Shown in pieces: positions 22,758 to 29,290 of a DNA stretch of 29,358 nucleotides. Made by a program: the position numbers and the translations under genes. The stretch lies in contig DAOUEL010000062.1 in assembly GCA_034430595.1 (NCBI GenBank), positions 1-29,358 on the forward strand, in the 5' to 3' direction. Under the pieces are notes generated by a model. The model was not told the DNA's origin and searched no databases. It saw only the letters and a list, made by a program, of their open reading frames with translations. Every line of letters starts with the position of its first letter. Position 1 is the stretch's first letter. Source of the stretch: E44-bin32 sp034430595. Lineage in GTDB: Bacteria > Chloroflexota > Anaerolineae > Anaerolineales > E44-bin32.

Positions 22758-24323
22758 TCATTCCCATTCGATCGTGCCGGGTGGTTTGCTGGTCACATCG
22801 TAGACTACCCGATTGACACCCGCTACCTCGTTCACGATGCGGCTGCTGATGCGCCCCAGCAGGTCCGCTGGAAGACGAGCCCAGTCAGCCGTCATGAAGT
22901 CCTCCGTCGTCACTGCCCGGATGGCCACGACCTCGGCGTAGGTCCGTTGATCACCCATTACGCCAACTGAGCGCACTGGCAGCAGGACTGCGAAAGCCTG
23001 GGCGACGGAGGTGCCTGCAGCATGATCCGGCCCGCCCGGCCTTTCAACGAACACACCGGCCTCTCTTAATTCGAACTGCAGGATTTCGTCCGCTTGACGC
23101 AGACGACTGAGGCGCTCGAAGGTAACCTCGCCCAGGCAGCGCACAGCCAATCCCGGACCCGGAAATGGCTGCCGATCGATGAGAGCCGCCGGCAATCCCA
23201 GTTCTCGGCCGACGGCGCGCACCTCATCCTTAAAAAGGTAGCGAAGTGGTTCGACGAGCTCGAACGCCATGTCTGCCGGCAGCCCGCCCACGTTGTGGTG
23301 CGTCTTGATCCGCTGAGCCTTCCTGCGGTCGGGCCCACTCGATTCGACAACATCGGGATAGATCGTCCCCTGGAGCAGGAAACGGGCTGGGCCGATGCGC
23401 TCGGCTTCACGCTCAAAGACTCGGATAAACTGTTCGCCTACGATCCGCCGTTTCTGTTCCGGATCCGTGACACCGCTCAGGGCATCGAGGAAGCCTTCGC
23501 TGGCATCGACCGGGTGCAGCCTGGCACCCAGTGCGTTCCGGAAGGCTTCTACCACCGTCTGGGGTTCGCCCGAACGCATCAAACCGTTGTTAACGAAGAT
23601 GCATTCCAAACGGTCGCCGATCGCCCTATGGACGAGCGCTGCGGCGACGGTCGAATCCACCCCGCCGCTGACACCGGCCAGGACTCGCTCTTCACCTACC
23701 TGGTTGTGTATCTGCTGGAGCGCGAGATCGATCATGGATTCTGGCCGCCACTCGCGGGCTGCCCCGCAAATTCCTTCGACGAATGCCTGCAGGATCGCTG
23801 CGCCAGCCGGGGTGTGCTGAACCTCTGGATGAAACTGCAATCCATAGCGGCGTTTCCCGGCATCGCCTATCCCGGCGATCGGCGAATTTGCAGATTCGGC
23901 CAAGATTTCGAATCCGGGTGGTGGTTGCTCGATGCGATCTCCATGTGACATCCAGACACTGTGTTCCCCGGGCGGGAGCAGCGGATTCGAACCTAAGACG
24001 TGGATATAAGCCTGTCCGTACTCCCGTTCGGATGCTGCGGCCACCCTCCCGCCCAGCGCAGCCGTTAGTGCCTGCATCCCGTAGCAGATCCCGAGTATCG
24101 GCAGCTCGCTCTGGAGCACGTAATCTGGAATGCGTGGTGCGTTTGCATCATAAACCGAGGCGGGACCACCGGAGAGAATAAAGCCGCACGGGTTCAGGTT
24201 CAGCACAGCTTCGGCCGGGGCATCAAATGGGAAGAGTTCGCAGTATACCTGGGCTTCGCGCACCCGGCGCGCGATCAACTGGGCGTATTGTGAACCAAAA
24301 TCGAGAACGGCGATCGAATCCAC
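22758..24323 (-). CDS. guaA: GMP synthase (glutamine-hydrolysing)
   Basis: A 521-residue enzyme converting XMP to GMP with glutamine and ATP. Residues about 1-190 are the class I glutaminase: SGGPASVYD, nucleophile C80 in GICYGMQ, and H165/E167 in FHPEVQHT. The ATP pyrophosphatase domain has the P-loop SGGVDS (219-224) and FVNNGLMRSGE, followed by LLQGTIYPDVVESSG, IKTHHNVGGLP, the DRQPFPGPGLAVRCLGE stretch and the dimerisation end with NEVAGVNRVVYDVTSKPPGTIEWE. Length and motifs are normal. GTG start at 24321-24323, 6 nt after the xpt stop, so xpt-guaA form one guanine operon. Two plus-strand ORFs of 284 and 141 residues opposite it are shadows. Confidence 0.96.
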   Translation of the reverse strand: MDSIAVLDFGSQYAQLIARRVREAQVYCELFPFDAPAEAVLNLNPCGFILSGGPASVYDANAPRIPDYVLQSELPILGICYGMQALTAALGGRVAAASEREYGQAYIHVLGSNPLLPPGEHSVWMSHGDRIEQPPPGFEILAESANSPIAGIGDAGKRRYGLQFHPEVQHTPAGAAILQAFVEGICGAAREWRPESMIDLALQQIHNQVGEERVLAGVSGGVDSTVAAALVHRAIGDRLECIFVNNGLMRSGEPQTVVEAFRNALGARLHPVDASEGFLDALSGVTDPEQKRRIVGEQFIRVFEREAERIGPARFLLQGTIYPDVVESSGPDRRKAQRIKTHHNVGGLPADMAFELVEPLRYLFKDEVRAVGRELGLPAALIDRQPFPGPGLAVRCLGEVTFERLSRLRQADEILQFELREAGVFVERPGGPDHAAGTSVAQAFAVLLPVRSVGVMGDQRTYAEVVAIRAVTTEDFMTADWARLPADLLGRISSRIVNEVAGVNRVVYDVTSKPPGTIEWE

Positions 24324-24329
24324 GTTCGG

Positions 24330-24902
24330 CTAATCTGCGAAGAGAATTTCGTCGCCACGCAGCTCCGAAATTCGCGCCAGCGATTCGATCGGGACATCAA
24401 GGAAGGACAACGCCTCCCGCCCGCCTTCGAAGGTTTTCTCGATTAAAGTGCCAATCCCGACGATGCTGGCGCCCGCCGCCCGCGCCAGGCGCACCAGGCC
24501 CAGGATTGTTTGCCCGGAGGCAAGGAAATCGTCGATGATCAGGACCCGTTCTCTGGCCCCCAGGTACTCGGGCGAAACGATCAATTCCACCGTGCGCCCC
24601 TTTGTATGGGAAGGGGCCAGCGTGAGGAAGATCTGGTCCGGCATTGTGATCGGCTTGCTCTTGCGCGCATAGACTACCGGTAAATTGAGATGCAGCGCGG
24701 TCGTCACGGCCGGGGCAATGCCCGAGATTTCCGCTGTGAGGACTTTCGTGGCGCCCACTCCTTGAAAGAGGCGTGCGAACTCTTGGCCGCATTCATCCAT
24801 CAGGACCGGGTCAACCTGGTGATTGATGAAACCATCTACCTTGAGAATGCCATCCCCCAGGTTCTTGCCCTCCGCCAGGATTCGCTCGCGTAATTTTTCC
24901 AT
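24330..24902 (-). CDS. xpt: Xanthine phosphoribosyltransferase
   Basis: A 190-residue type I phosphoribosyltransferase making XMP from xanthine and PRPP. The start region MEKLRERILAEGKNLGDG followed by ILKVDGFINHQVDP closely follows Bacillus Xpt. The PRPP loop is VLIIDDFLASGQT, and the family-specific TAEISGIAPA and VVYARKSKPI are present. The frame is open to 25022, but the promoter and GGAGG lie inside that extension, so ATG at 24900-24902 is chosen (a second ATG directly upstream is too close to the ribosome-binding site). guaA follows 6 nt after the stop, linking salvage of xanthine with conversion of XMP to GMP. No purine riboswitch is apparent in the leader, which is only about 20 nt. 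Confidence 0.93.
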   Translation of the reverse strand: MEKLRERILAEGKNLGDGILKVDGFINHQVDPVLMDECGQEFARLFQGVGATKVLTAEISGIAPAVTTALHLNLPVVYARKSKPITMPDQIFLTLAPSHTKGRTVELIVSPEYLGARERVLIIDDFLASGQTILGLVRLARAAGASIVGIGTLIEKTFEGGREALSFLDVPIESLARISELRGDEILFAD

Positions 24903-24923
24903 CATCCCTCCTGCTGTTTCTCG

Positions 24924-24951
24924 ATTGTACGTTGAACGGCATAACTGGCAA
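24924..24951 (-). promoter_or_regulatory. Promoter of xpt-guaA
   Basis: Minus strand TTGCCA (24946-24951), a 16-nt spacer and TACAAT (24924-24929), about 21 nt from the xpt start. The short leader leaves room only for the ribosome-binding site. Confidence 0.65.
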
Positions 24952-24961
24952 GTTCTTGCCA
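24946..24961. promoter_or_regulatory. Palindrome overlapping the xpt -35 box (candidate operator)
   Basis: TGGCAAG-TT-CTTGCCA is a perfect 7-bp inverted repeat with a 2-bp centre. One arm contains the -35 hexamer of xpt-guaA, so a bound protein would block transcription. The regulator is unknown. Confidence 0.45.
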
Positions 24962-25068
24962 TCCAGGCGAAACATCGAACATTTGAAAAGAGGCGCTTTC
25001 CTGCCTTGGGCAGGGAAATCAATCCGGCAGCTGATCTCTGGAGTACGCGGTGCCGAGCCTTTCCTCAC

Positions 25069-25097
25069 TTGACATAGAACGTATGTTCCGCTAAAAT
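25069..25097 (+). promoter_or_regulatory. lexA promoter
   Basis: TTGACA (25069-25074), an exact 17-nt spacer and TAAAAT (25092-25097), the best promoter in the window. Start of transcription near 25104, giving a leader of about 60 nt. Confidence 0.8.
25077..25088. promoter_or_regulatory. LexA box (SOS operator)
   Basis: GAACGTATGTTC matches the Gram-positive-type box GAAC-N4-GTTC exactly and lies in the spacer of the lexA promoter, the expected place for autorepression. A second imperfect copy, GAACAAGTGTGC (25100-25111), sits at the transcription start. Confidence 0.8.
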
Positions 25098-25164
25098 ACG
25101 AACAAGTGTGCGCCTTTGGGATGCAGGTTAACTTGAAGGTGACCCGGTTCGTAAGGAGGCTTTC

Positions 25165-25824
25165 ATGGCGAAGCGTAAGCTGACCGAACGTCAGCGTCGA
25201 ATACTGGACCACATCCAGCGATTTACTGTCGAGAACGGGTATCCACCCTCGATCCGGCAAATCGGAAAGGCGGTTGGCATTTCATCGACTTCGGTTGTGA
25301 ACTACAACCTCAACCGTTTGGTGGATGAGGGCTACCTCGACCGTGACCAGAATGTTTCACGCGGCATCCGTCTGACCGAGAAGCTGATCCGGGCGACGGA
25401 TAGCCTGGGCGATGTGATTCGCGTTCCGCTCGTCGGCCGAATTTTTGCCAGCGAGCCCGTGCCGCTGCCGAGCACCGACTCGCCGATTTTTGGTGCGGAC
25501 GAGGCGATTGAGATCTCCCGCGACATGGTCAGCTCAACCGAGGACTTGTTTGCTTTACAGGTCAAGGGCGATTCGATGATCGATGCGATGGTGAATGAGG
25601 GTGACATCGTCGTCATGAAACGTGAAATCGATTGGCGCAATGGTGATATGGTGGCGGTCTGGATGAACGATACCGAGGAAACGACCCTCAAGTACATCTA
25701 CCGTGAGGGCAGCCGGGTGCGGCTGCAACCCGCTAACCCCACCATGGGACCGATCTATGTGGACAATCCTCAAAACCTTGAGGTTCAAGGCAAAGTTATG
25801 CTGGTTATACGGCAGTTGAATTAA
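25165..25824 (+). CDS. lexA: LexA repressor
   Basis: A 219-residue SOS repressor. The N-terminal winged helix (1-70) has KLTERQRRILDHIQRFTVENGYPPSIRQIGKAVGISS followed by LNRLVDEGYLDRD. The C-terminal S24 self-cleavage domain has GDSM with Ser137 and the general-base Lys173 in TTLKYIY. The cleavage region reads VPLVGRIFASEPVP: the usual Ala-Gly scissile pair is Ala95-Ser96 here. ATG start with AAGGAGG at ideal spacing. The promoter carries an exact GAAC-N4-GTTC box, so it autoregulates. A terminator follows the gene. It stands alone, divergent from xpt-guaA and convergent with the methyltransferase gene. Confidence 0.96.
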   Translation: MAKRKLTERQRRILDHIQRFTVENGYPPSIRQIGKAVGISSTSVVNYNLNRLVDEGYLDRDQNVSRGIRLTEKLIRATDSLGDVIRVPLVGRIFASEPVPLPSTDSPIFGADEAIEISRDMVSSTEDLFALQVKGDSMIDAMVNEGDIVVMKREIDWRNGDMVAVWMNDTEETTLKYIYREGSRVRLQPANPTMGPIYVDNPQNLEVQGKVMLVIRQLN

Positions 25825-25863
25825 ATCCCCTCGGCATCTACCGAGATCTAAGACCGTAGCTTT

Positions 25864-25897
25864 CGGCCGACCGTTTCACCCGGTCGGCCGTTTGATT
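25864..25897 (+). terminator. Rho-independent terminator after lexA
   Basis: CGGCCGACCG (25864-25873) and CGGTCGGCCG (25881-25890) form a perfect 10-bp stem with a 7-nt loop, followed by TTTGATT. It also touches the stop codon of the converging methyltransferase gene. Confidence 0.8.
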
Positions 25898-26649
25898 CAA
25901 GCGTTGCGGCGAAAGACAGTGAGCAGGCGCGGCGAGTCCGTTGAGAAGGCGTTCCCTTCATAATCGCCGAGGACTTCCACCAGCTCCATCCCGGTGGCTT
26001 TCCCCAGAGCCTGCAGTTGCTCCACGTCGCGCAGGTAGAAGACCTGCTCATAAGGGTAAGATTCAATCTGGCCTTGAGGGCTGAGTATTTCGTAAACCCA
26101 GGTGACCTGTGCGCGGTTCTTCGCCAGTCGCTCGATCGCAGCCTTTACCTGGACAGCACTACCGCTGATGGGTTCGATAAAGGCATCCAGGATCTCATCC
26201 GGATCGGACTCGGGTTCGAGTGCGGTGGCGGGATTGGGCAGATCGCAGATGAAGGCGGCGCCCGGGTCGGTGTGATCAGCGGTCCGCTCCAGGCAGGCTA
26301 GCAGGTCATCGTCACCCAGGGTTGCCAGGGTGTTCAGGGGTGCTAGCGCAAGCTTAAAGCGTGCGCCCAGCTCAAACTCCGTCAACCCAGCCTGGACGAG
26401 TCTAGCCGATTCCGAATCTACCCCGGCCAGCCGACTGCGGGCGAGCTCGAGCATCTCCGGGTCGTGATCCACGCCAACAACTCGGATGCCAGCCTGGACC
26501 AATGCCTTGAGCACACGACCGCTGCCGCAACCGAGCTCAAGCACCGGGTTGCCTGAGCGGCCGGCCCGCTCAAGCCAAAAGGGAAGATCGGCATCGAAAT
26601 CCTGATACTGGGCATCGAAGAGATGGGCAAATTGACCAGGCCAGCTCAT
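25897..26649 (-). CDS. Class I SAM-dependent methyltransferase
   Basis: A 250-residue protein with a Rossmann methyltransferase core: motif I VLELGCGSGRVLKALVQAG (about 36-54), motif II VVGVDHDPEMLELARSRL, and a post-I region LTEFELGARFKLALAPLNTLATL ending in the family-like acidic stretch. The C-terminal half (IERLAKNRAQVTWVYEI...YEQVFYLRDVEQLQALGKATGMELVEVLGDYEG) resembles small-molecule or UbiE-like methyltransferases; substrate unknown. ATG start overlaps the TGA of the crotonase gene (ATGA, 26646-26649), so it is the second gene of a two-gene unit. Confidence 0.87.
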   Translation of the reverse strand: MSWPGQFAHLFDAQYQDFDADLPFWLERAGRSGNPVLELGCGSGRVLKALVQAGIRVVGVDHDPEMLELARSRLAGVDSESARLVQAGLTEFELGARFKLALAPLNTLATLGDDDLLACLERTADHTDPGAAFICDLPNPATALEPESDPDEILDAFIEPISGSAVQVKAAIERLAKNRAQVTWVYEILSPQGQIESYPYEQVFYLRDVEQLQALGKATGMELVEVLGDYEGNAFSTDSPRLLTVFRRNA

Positions 26650-27428
26650 GCCCCTTCGGTCCGCGATCGCTTGCGTTCGACAAACTCGGTCGAAGCCTTA
26701 AGGTGGCCGTCTGCAGCCCACAGCTCAGGAAATTCCCTCCGTTCGGCAGCAGCCGCGCTGGATGGATCGAGCGTTCGCCCGGCACGCAGCATGCGTTTGA
26801 TGGCGTGCACTGCGCCAGCATCATGTCCGGCGATCGTGCCTGCAAGCTCTCGGGCTTCCATCAACGCTTCTCCCGGCGGAGTGAGGCGATTGGCCAGACC
26901 ATAGCGATAAGCCTGCTCACCGGTGAGCACCCGCCCGGCGACGAGCCACTCAAAGGCGCGTGCATACCCGACGGTACGAAGCAGTCTCAGGGCGCCACCC
27001 CAGGCTGGACTGATGGCAAGCCGGACGTGCATCAGGCCGATGCGGGCGTTTTCTGCCAGCACGCGCATATCACAGGCGAGCGAGATCTCTGCTCCGCCTC
27101 CCATGGCTGCACCTTCAATCGCAGCAATCGTCGGGCAGGGCAGTTCGGCCAGGCGGTTTAAAGCTTCTCCCATCAGGGTCATTAATCGAACCCCATCCAC
27201 CCGGCTCAGATGGCTGTGGAGTTCCGTTAGATCACCACCAGCGCAGAAGGAGCTCCGATCTCCGGTGAGTATCAACACCCGCAGCGAATGATCGTCATAG
27301 GTTTTTTCAATTAGGTCACGAAAGCATTCCATCGCCCCCCAGGAGAGGGCATTTCGCACCTCAGGACGATTGAACCGCAGCATTCCAATTCCACGGTCGT
27401 CGCGCTCGAAGATAATCTCGGGTTCCAT
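26646..27428 (-). CDS. Enoyl-CoA hydratase/isomerase (crotonase) family protein
   Basis: A 260-residue crotonase-fold acyl-CoA enzyme. The oxyanion-hole segments are FCAGGDL (61-67) and GAAMGGGAEI (106-115). The segment that normally carries the two catalytic glutamates reads HVRLAISPAWGG (134-145), where the usual PE...P-G-x-GG pattern is replaced; a similar IPSWGG occurs in ethylmalonyl-CoA decarboxylases, so a decarboxylase or isomerase role is possible. The open frame continues to 27668 through the opposite-strand tRNA-Pro, so the ATG at 27426-27428 with AAGGAGA 8 nt upstream is chosen. The methyltransferase gene overlaps its end by four bases. Confidence 0.88.
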   Translation of the reverse strand: MEPEIIFERDDRGIGMLRFNRPEVRNALSWGAMECFRDLIEKTYDDHSLRVLILTGDRSSFCAGGDLTELHSHLSRVDGVRLMTLMGEALNRLAELPCPTIAAIEGAAMGGGAEISLACDMRVLAENARIGLMHVRLAISPAWGGALRLLRTVGYARAFEWLVAGRVLTGEQAYRYGLANRLTPPGEALMEARELAGTIAGHDAGAVHAIKRMLRAGRTLDPSSAAAAERREFPELWAADGHLKASTEFVERKRSRTEGA

Positions 27429-27440
27429 TCGCAATTCTCC

Positions 27441-27469
27441 TTGACCGGCATGGTGCCGGGCCGTATACT
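27441..27469 (+). promoter_or_regulatory. Promoter of tRNA-Pro
   Basis: TTGACC (27441-27446), a 17-nt spacer and TATACT (27464-27469), with transcription expected about 2-3 nt before the mature tRNA. The -35 box overlaps the ribosome-binding site of the divergent crotonase gene. Confidence 0.75.
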
Positions 27470-27478
27470 CTCCGTTGC

Positions 27479-27551
27479 CGGGGTGTAGCGCAGCTGGCAG
27501 CGCGCCGCGTTTGGGACGCGGAGGTCGGCGGTTCAAATCCGCCCACCCCGA
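27479..27551 (+). tRNA. tRNA-Pro (anticodon TGG)
   Basis: Cloverleaf: acceptor CGGGGTG/CACCCCG, D-arm GCGC...GCGC, anticodon stem CCGCG/CGCGG with loop TTTGGGA (anticodon TGG), T-arm GGCGG-TTCAAAT-CCGCC, discriminator A. CCA is not encoded. 73 nt. Confidence 0.95.
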
Positions 27552-27587
27552 CTGCCTGTTATAACCCCTTTGCAGTTGGAGGTTTCG

Positions 27588-27917
27588 ATGCGCGGTATAC
27601 GCGTTTCCCCTGCCTCGCGCAAACTTGATATTGTTCTGGTGGCGGCTCGCTATCAGCCGCAGGACCACAAGCTTGATTTTGCTCAGGGCTACGTCCGGCG
27701 TGGGACCGTCTGGAGCGATCTGAAGCTGCTCTATCGACCGGAACTGGTCGAACAGGTCACTCAGGGGAAGAAGGTCGTGGTAGGGGAACAGTTTGAGATG
27801 CCCGGGAATTATAAAGTCGAGGGCAGGGTCAAGCTGACCGGTAAAAACGGGGAACGCTGCCTGCGGGTCGACGGAGGAGCCGGCTCGGGTGACGATTTGA
27901 AACTTGCTCTTGTTTAA
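27588..27917 (+). CDS. Small hypothetical protein
   Basis: A 109-residue basic protein with no signal peptide or membrane segment. The sequence (MRGIRVSPASRKLDIVLVAARY, VRRGTVWSDLKLLYRPELVEQ, KKVVVGEQFEMPGNYKVEG) alternates beta-type stretches with glycine turns, suggesting a small beta-rich domain. The frame opens at TTG 27570, but GGAGG lies 5 nt before the ATG at 27588, which I take as start. It sits between two tRNA genes and may be read from the tRNA-Pro promoter because no terminator separates them. I do not recognise a family; base and codon use resemble the housekeeping neighbours. Confidence 0.72.
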   Translation: MRGIRVSPASRKLDIVLVAARYQPQDHKLDFAQGYVRRGTVWSDLKLLYRPELVEQVTQGKKVVVGEQFEMPGNYKVEGRVKLTGKNGERCLRVDGGAGSGDDLKLALV

Positions 27918-27961
27918 AGCTCATCCCGGCGGGCAAATATCCACCCGGCTCAAGGATCAGC

Positions 27962-27990
27962 TTGACCGGTCCATGCGGCGACGGTAGAAT
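27962..27990 (+). promoter_or_regulatory. Promoter of tRNA-Gly
   Basis: TTGACC (27962-27967), a 17-nt spacer and TAGAAT (27985-27990), 8 nt before the mature tRNA. Confidence 0.75.
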
Positions 27991-27998
27991 GCGAATAC

Positions 27999-28070
27999 GC
28001 GGGCGTCGCCAAGTGGTAAGGCATCAGCCTTCCAAGCTGACATTCGCCGGTTCGAATCCGGTCGCCCGCT
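27999..28070 (+). tRNA. tRNA-Gly (anticodon TCC)
   Basis: Acceptor GCGGGCG/CGCCCGC, D-arm GCC...GGC, anticodon stem TCAGC/GCTGA with loop CTTCCAA (anticodon TCC), T-arm GCCGG-TTCGAAT-CCGGT (last pair wobble), discriminator T. 72 nt, CCA not encoded. Confidence 0.95.
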
Positions 28071-28075
28071 CCTAC

Positions 28076-28105
28076 ACCTGCCGATGAGGCAGGTTATTTT
28101 TTTTT
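28076..28105 (+). terminator. Rho-independent terminator after tRNA-Gly
   Basis: ACCTGCC (28076-28082) pairs with GGCAGGT (28088-28094) around GATGA, followed by TA and nine Ts. It lies 5 nt past the tRNA. Confidence 0.9.
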
Positions 28106-28317
28106 AACTACGGACACTATAAATCGGCTTTGAGCACGCTCTAATAAAAACCACGTTAGGTCAACCCTGATTCACCCTAACCCTTAACCATTCCGCATAA
28201 ACTTTCTATCTTTATTCCCCTAATAAGTATTTCCGTCGGTTGACGTTCCATGGCGGTGGAACGAATGATTGCTATGCACAGACTAGGATGGTACTGGGGT
28301 GTGCAGGAGGATGTGGA
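28106..28317. other. AT-richer leader region of the accessory gene pair
   Basis: Base composition drops visibly after the tRNA terminator. It contains GTTAGG (28155) complementary to CCTAAC (28176), a TTGACG at 28240-28245, and a perfect 7-bp inverted repeat CGTTCCA/TGGAACG (28244-28263) overlapping it. No good -10 at 17 nt is seen, so the promoter is uncertain. Confidence 0.4.
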
Positions 28318-28518
28318 ATGAAGACAGTAAAGGAACTGGAAAAGGAACGCCAAGTAACTTCAAAGAAGAATGCACCGATCAATGCAAAGTTGCGGAGAGC
28401 GAAGGGTATCTCAACAACGTTGAAGATTGTGGAGCATCAATCTGATGGATCCAGATTTTTCAACACCTTCATTCGCAAGGCTATCGGTGCTCCTTTGAAG
28501 GAGGAAGCTGATGAATGA
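28318..28518 (+). CDS. Small unrecognised protein, first gene of an accessory pair
   Basis: A 66-residue, lysine-rich, probably cytosolic protein. The N-terminal half is charged and helical (MKTVKELEKERQVTSKKN, KLRRAKG); the second half reads ISTTLKIVEHQSDGSRFFNTFIRKAIGAP and ends in acidic KEEADE. The open frame extends to 28240, but AGGAGG 7 nt before the ATG at 28318 fixes the start. Its stop overlaps the next gene by 8 bases, so the two are co-translated. The small-basic-then-larger arrangement could suit a toxin-antitoxin or phage-like pair, but I see no motif that supports either. Local composition is more AT-rich than the rest of the window. Confidence 0.65.
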   Translation: MKTVKELEKERQVTSKKNAPINAKLRRAKGISTTLKIVEHQSDGSRFFNTFIRKAIGAPLKEEADE

Positions 28519-29209
28519 ACGAATACGGGAGCAAGTCCGGTCGTTTGTCCACCCCGATTTGCTTGATGAGTTTGAAGGGCTGGCCATTGAAGTAGACGAC
28601 ATTTGGGAACGGCTCAATGCCGAAACCGATAAAACGAAGGCCTGGAAGTTAGCGGTTCGATGGGCTACGGCGATCCTTACCTTAACACGAATGGAATCGG
28701 CGTTGCTTTCCAGTGTCTTGCCCATCATTGAAGAAAGCTTTGTTGAAACATCAGATGAGATGGCTCAGATACGACATCAACAGGATGAAGCGGATCGAAT
28801 GGTTTACGAGCTTCGTCGTGGACAAGTACCACGGCCATTGGATCCAGAAGGTGATGCAAGATACTATGCCGAGGTCGAGGAGACGAAAGCGACGAGGAAC
28901 GAAATCCAATTAAGACTTGGTAAACGGCTGCGGGAACTGGCTCGGATCAATGAATCTGCACGGGTTGCTAGATCTCAGGTTGGGCTTTCTCTCCGTGTCT
29001 TACGTCAATTCATCAGCAATCGGTTTCCACAGCCTATTAGTCCTTCGCCCTATCGCCGGATGAGCAGCGTTCGAGCTGAGGCGCCGGGGCCACCCCACTC
29101 GCCAGGAATTCCTGCACCGCACTCCCGCTCTACCGATTGGCAATCGCGCTGCATCCCCGGTCGCATCCAGCGAGACGTTAGGCGGCTCAATGGTGATCAG
29201 TCTGATTGA
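28511..29209 (+). CDS. Unrecognised helical protein, second gene of an accessory pair
   Basis: A 232-residue protein with AAGGAGG 6 nt before its ATG, the strongest ribosome-binding site in this part. Residues 1-80 are helical and acidic (VRSFVHPDLLDEFEGLAIEVDDIWERLNAE), with a hydrophobic AVRWATAILTLTRMESALLSSVLPIIEE; 80-165 look coiled-coil-like (MAQIRHQQDEADRMVYELRRG, EVEETKATRNEIQLRLGKRLRELARI). From about 175 on the sequence turns proline/arginine/serine-rich (FPQPISPSPYRRMSS, APGPPHSPGIPAPHSRS) and coincides with a long inverted repeat in the DNA, so this tail may be read-through of a noncoding element and the ancestral end may be earlier. No family recognised. Confidence 0.65.
   Translation: MNERIREQVRSFVHPDLLDEFEGLAIEVDDIWERLNAETDKTKAWKLAVRWATAILTLTRMESALLSSVLPIIEESFVETSDEMAQIRHQQDEADRMVYELRRGQVPRPLDPEGDARYYAEVEETKATRNEIQLRLGKRLRELARINESARVARSQVGLSLRVLRQFISNRFPQPISPSPYRRMSSVRAEAPGPPHSPGIPAPHSRSTDWQSRCIPGRIQRDVRRLNGDQSD
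29055..29183 (+). repeat. Long imperfect inverted repeat ending in GTTAGGC (attC-like)
   Basis: GCCGGATGAG (29055-29064) is largely complementary to GCATCCAGC (29163-29171), which is followed after 5 nt by GTTAGGC (29177-29183), matching the integron core GTTRRRY. Inside, CCGGGG (29084-29089) pairs with CCCCGG (29155-29160) around a central palindrome CAGGAATTCCTG (29103-29114). The expected left core (RYYYAAC) is only weakly represented (GCCCTAT at 29047). No integrase is in the window. Confidence 0.35.
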
Positions 29210-29212
29210 GCC
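29184..29212 (+). repeat. Perfect 8-bp inverted repeat at the end of the accessory gene
   Basis: GGCTCAAT (29184-29191) pairs with ATTGAGCC (29205-29212) with a 13-nt loop, spanning the stop codon. No T-run follows, so it is not a standard terminator. Confidence 0.4.
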
Positions 29213-29290
29213 TGTAAGCATTCGGCCCTGGTTTTAATCCCAACAAGCATTCTTCGCTCCATAAAAAAGTGCAAAGGCTCAAGGACTCGC

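Noticed and set aside
23094..23948. 284-codon plus-strand ORF
   Set aside because: Antisense to the well-conserved guaA coding region; arises from codon bias of a GC-rich gene.
24990..25020. Hairpin CCTGCC-TTG-GGCAGG as a terminator
   Set aside because: No T-run follows directly on either strand, and it lies between divergent genes where none is needed.
24903..25022. 40-residue N-terminal extension of xpt
   Set aside because: The promoter and ribosome-binding site of xpt lie within it, and the shorter form matches the family start.
24903..25068. Purine riboswitch upstream of xpt
   Set aside because: No conserved three-way junction loops seen, and the predicted leader is too short.
27429..27668. 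N-terminal extension of the crotonase reading frame
   Set aside because: It runs through the opposite strand of tRNA-Pro, and the ATG at 27428 has a good ribosome-binding site.
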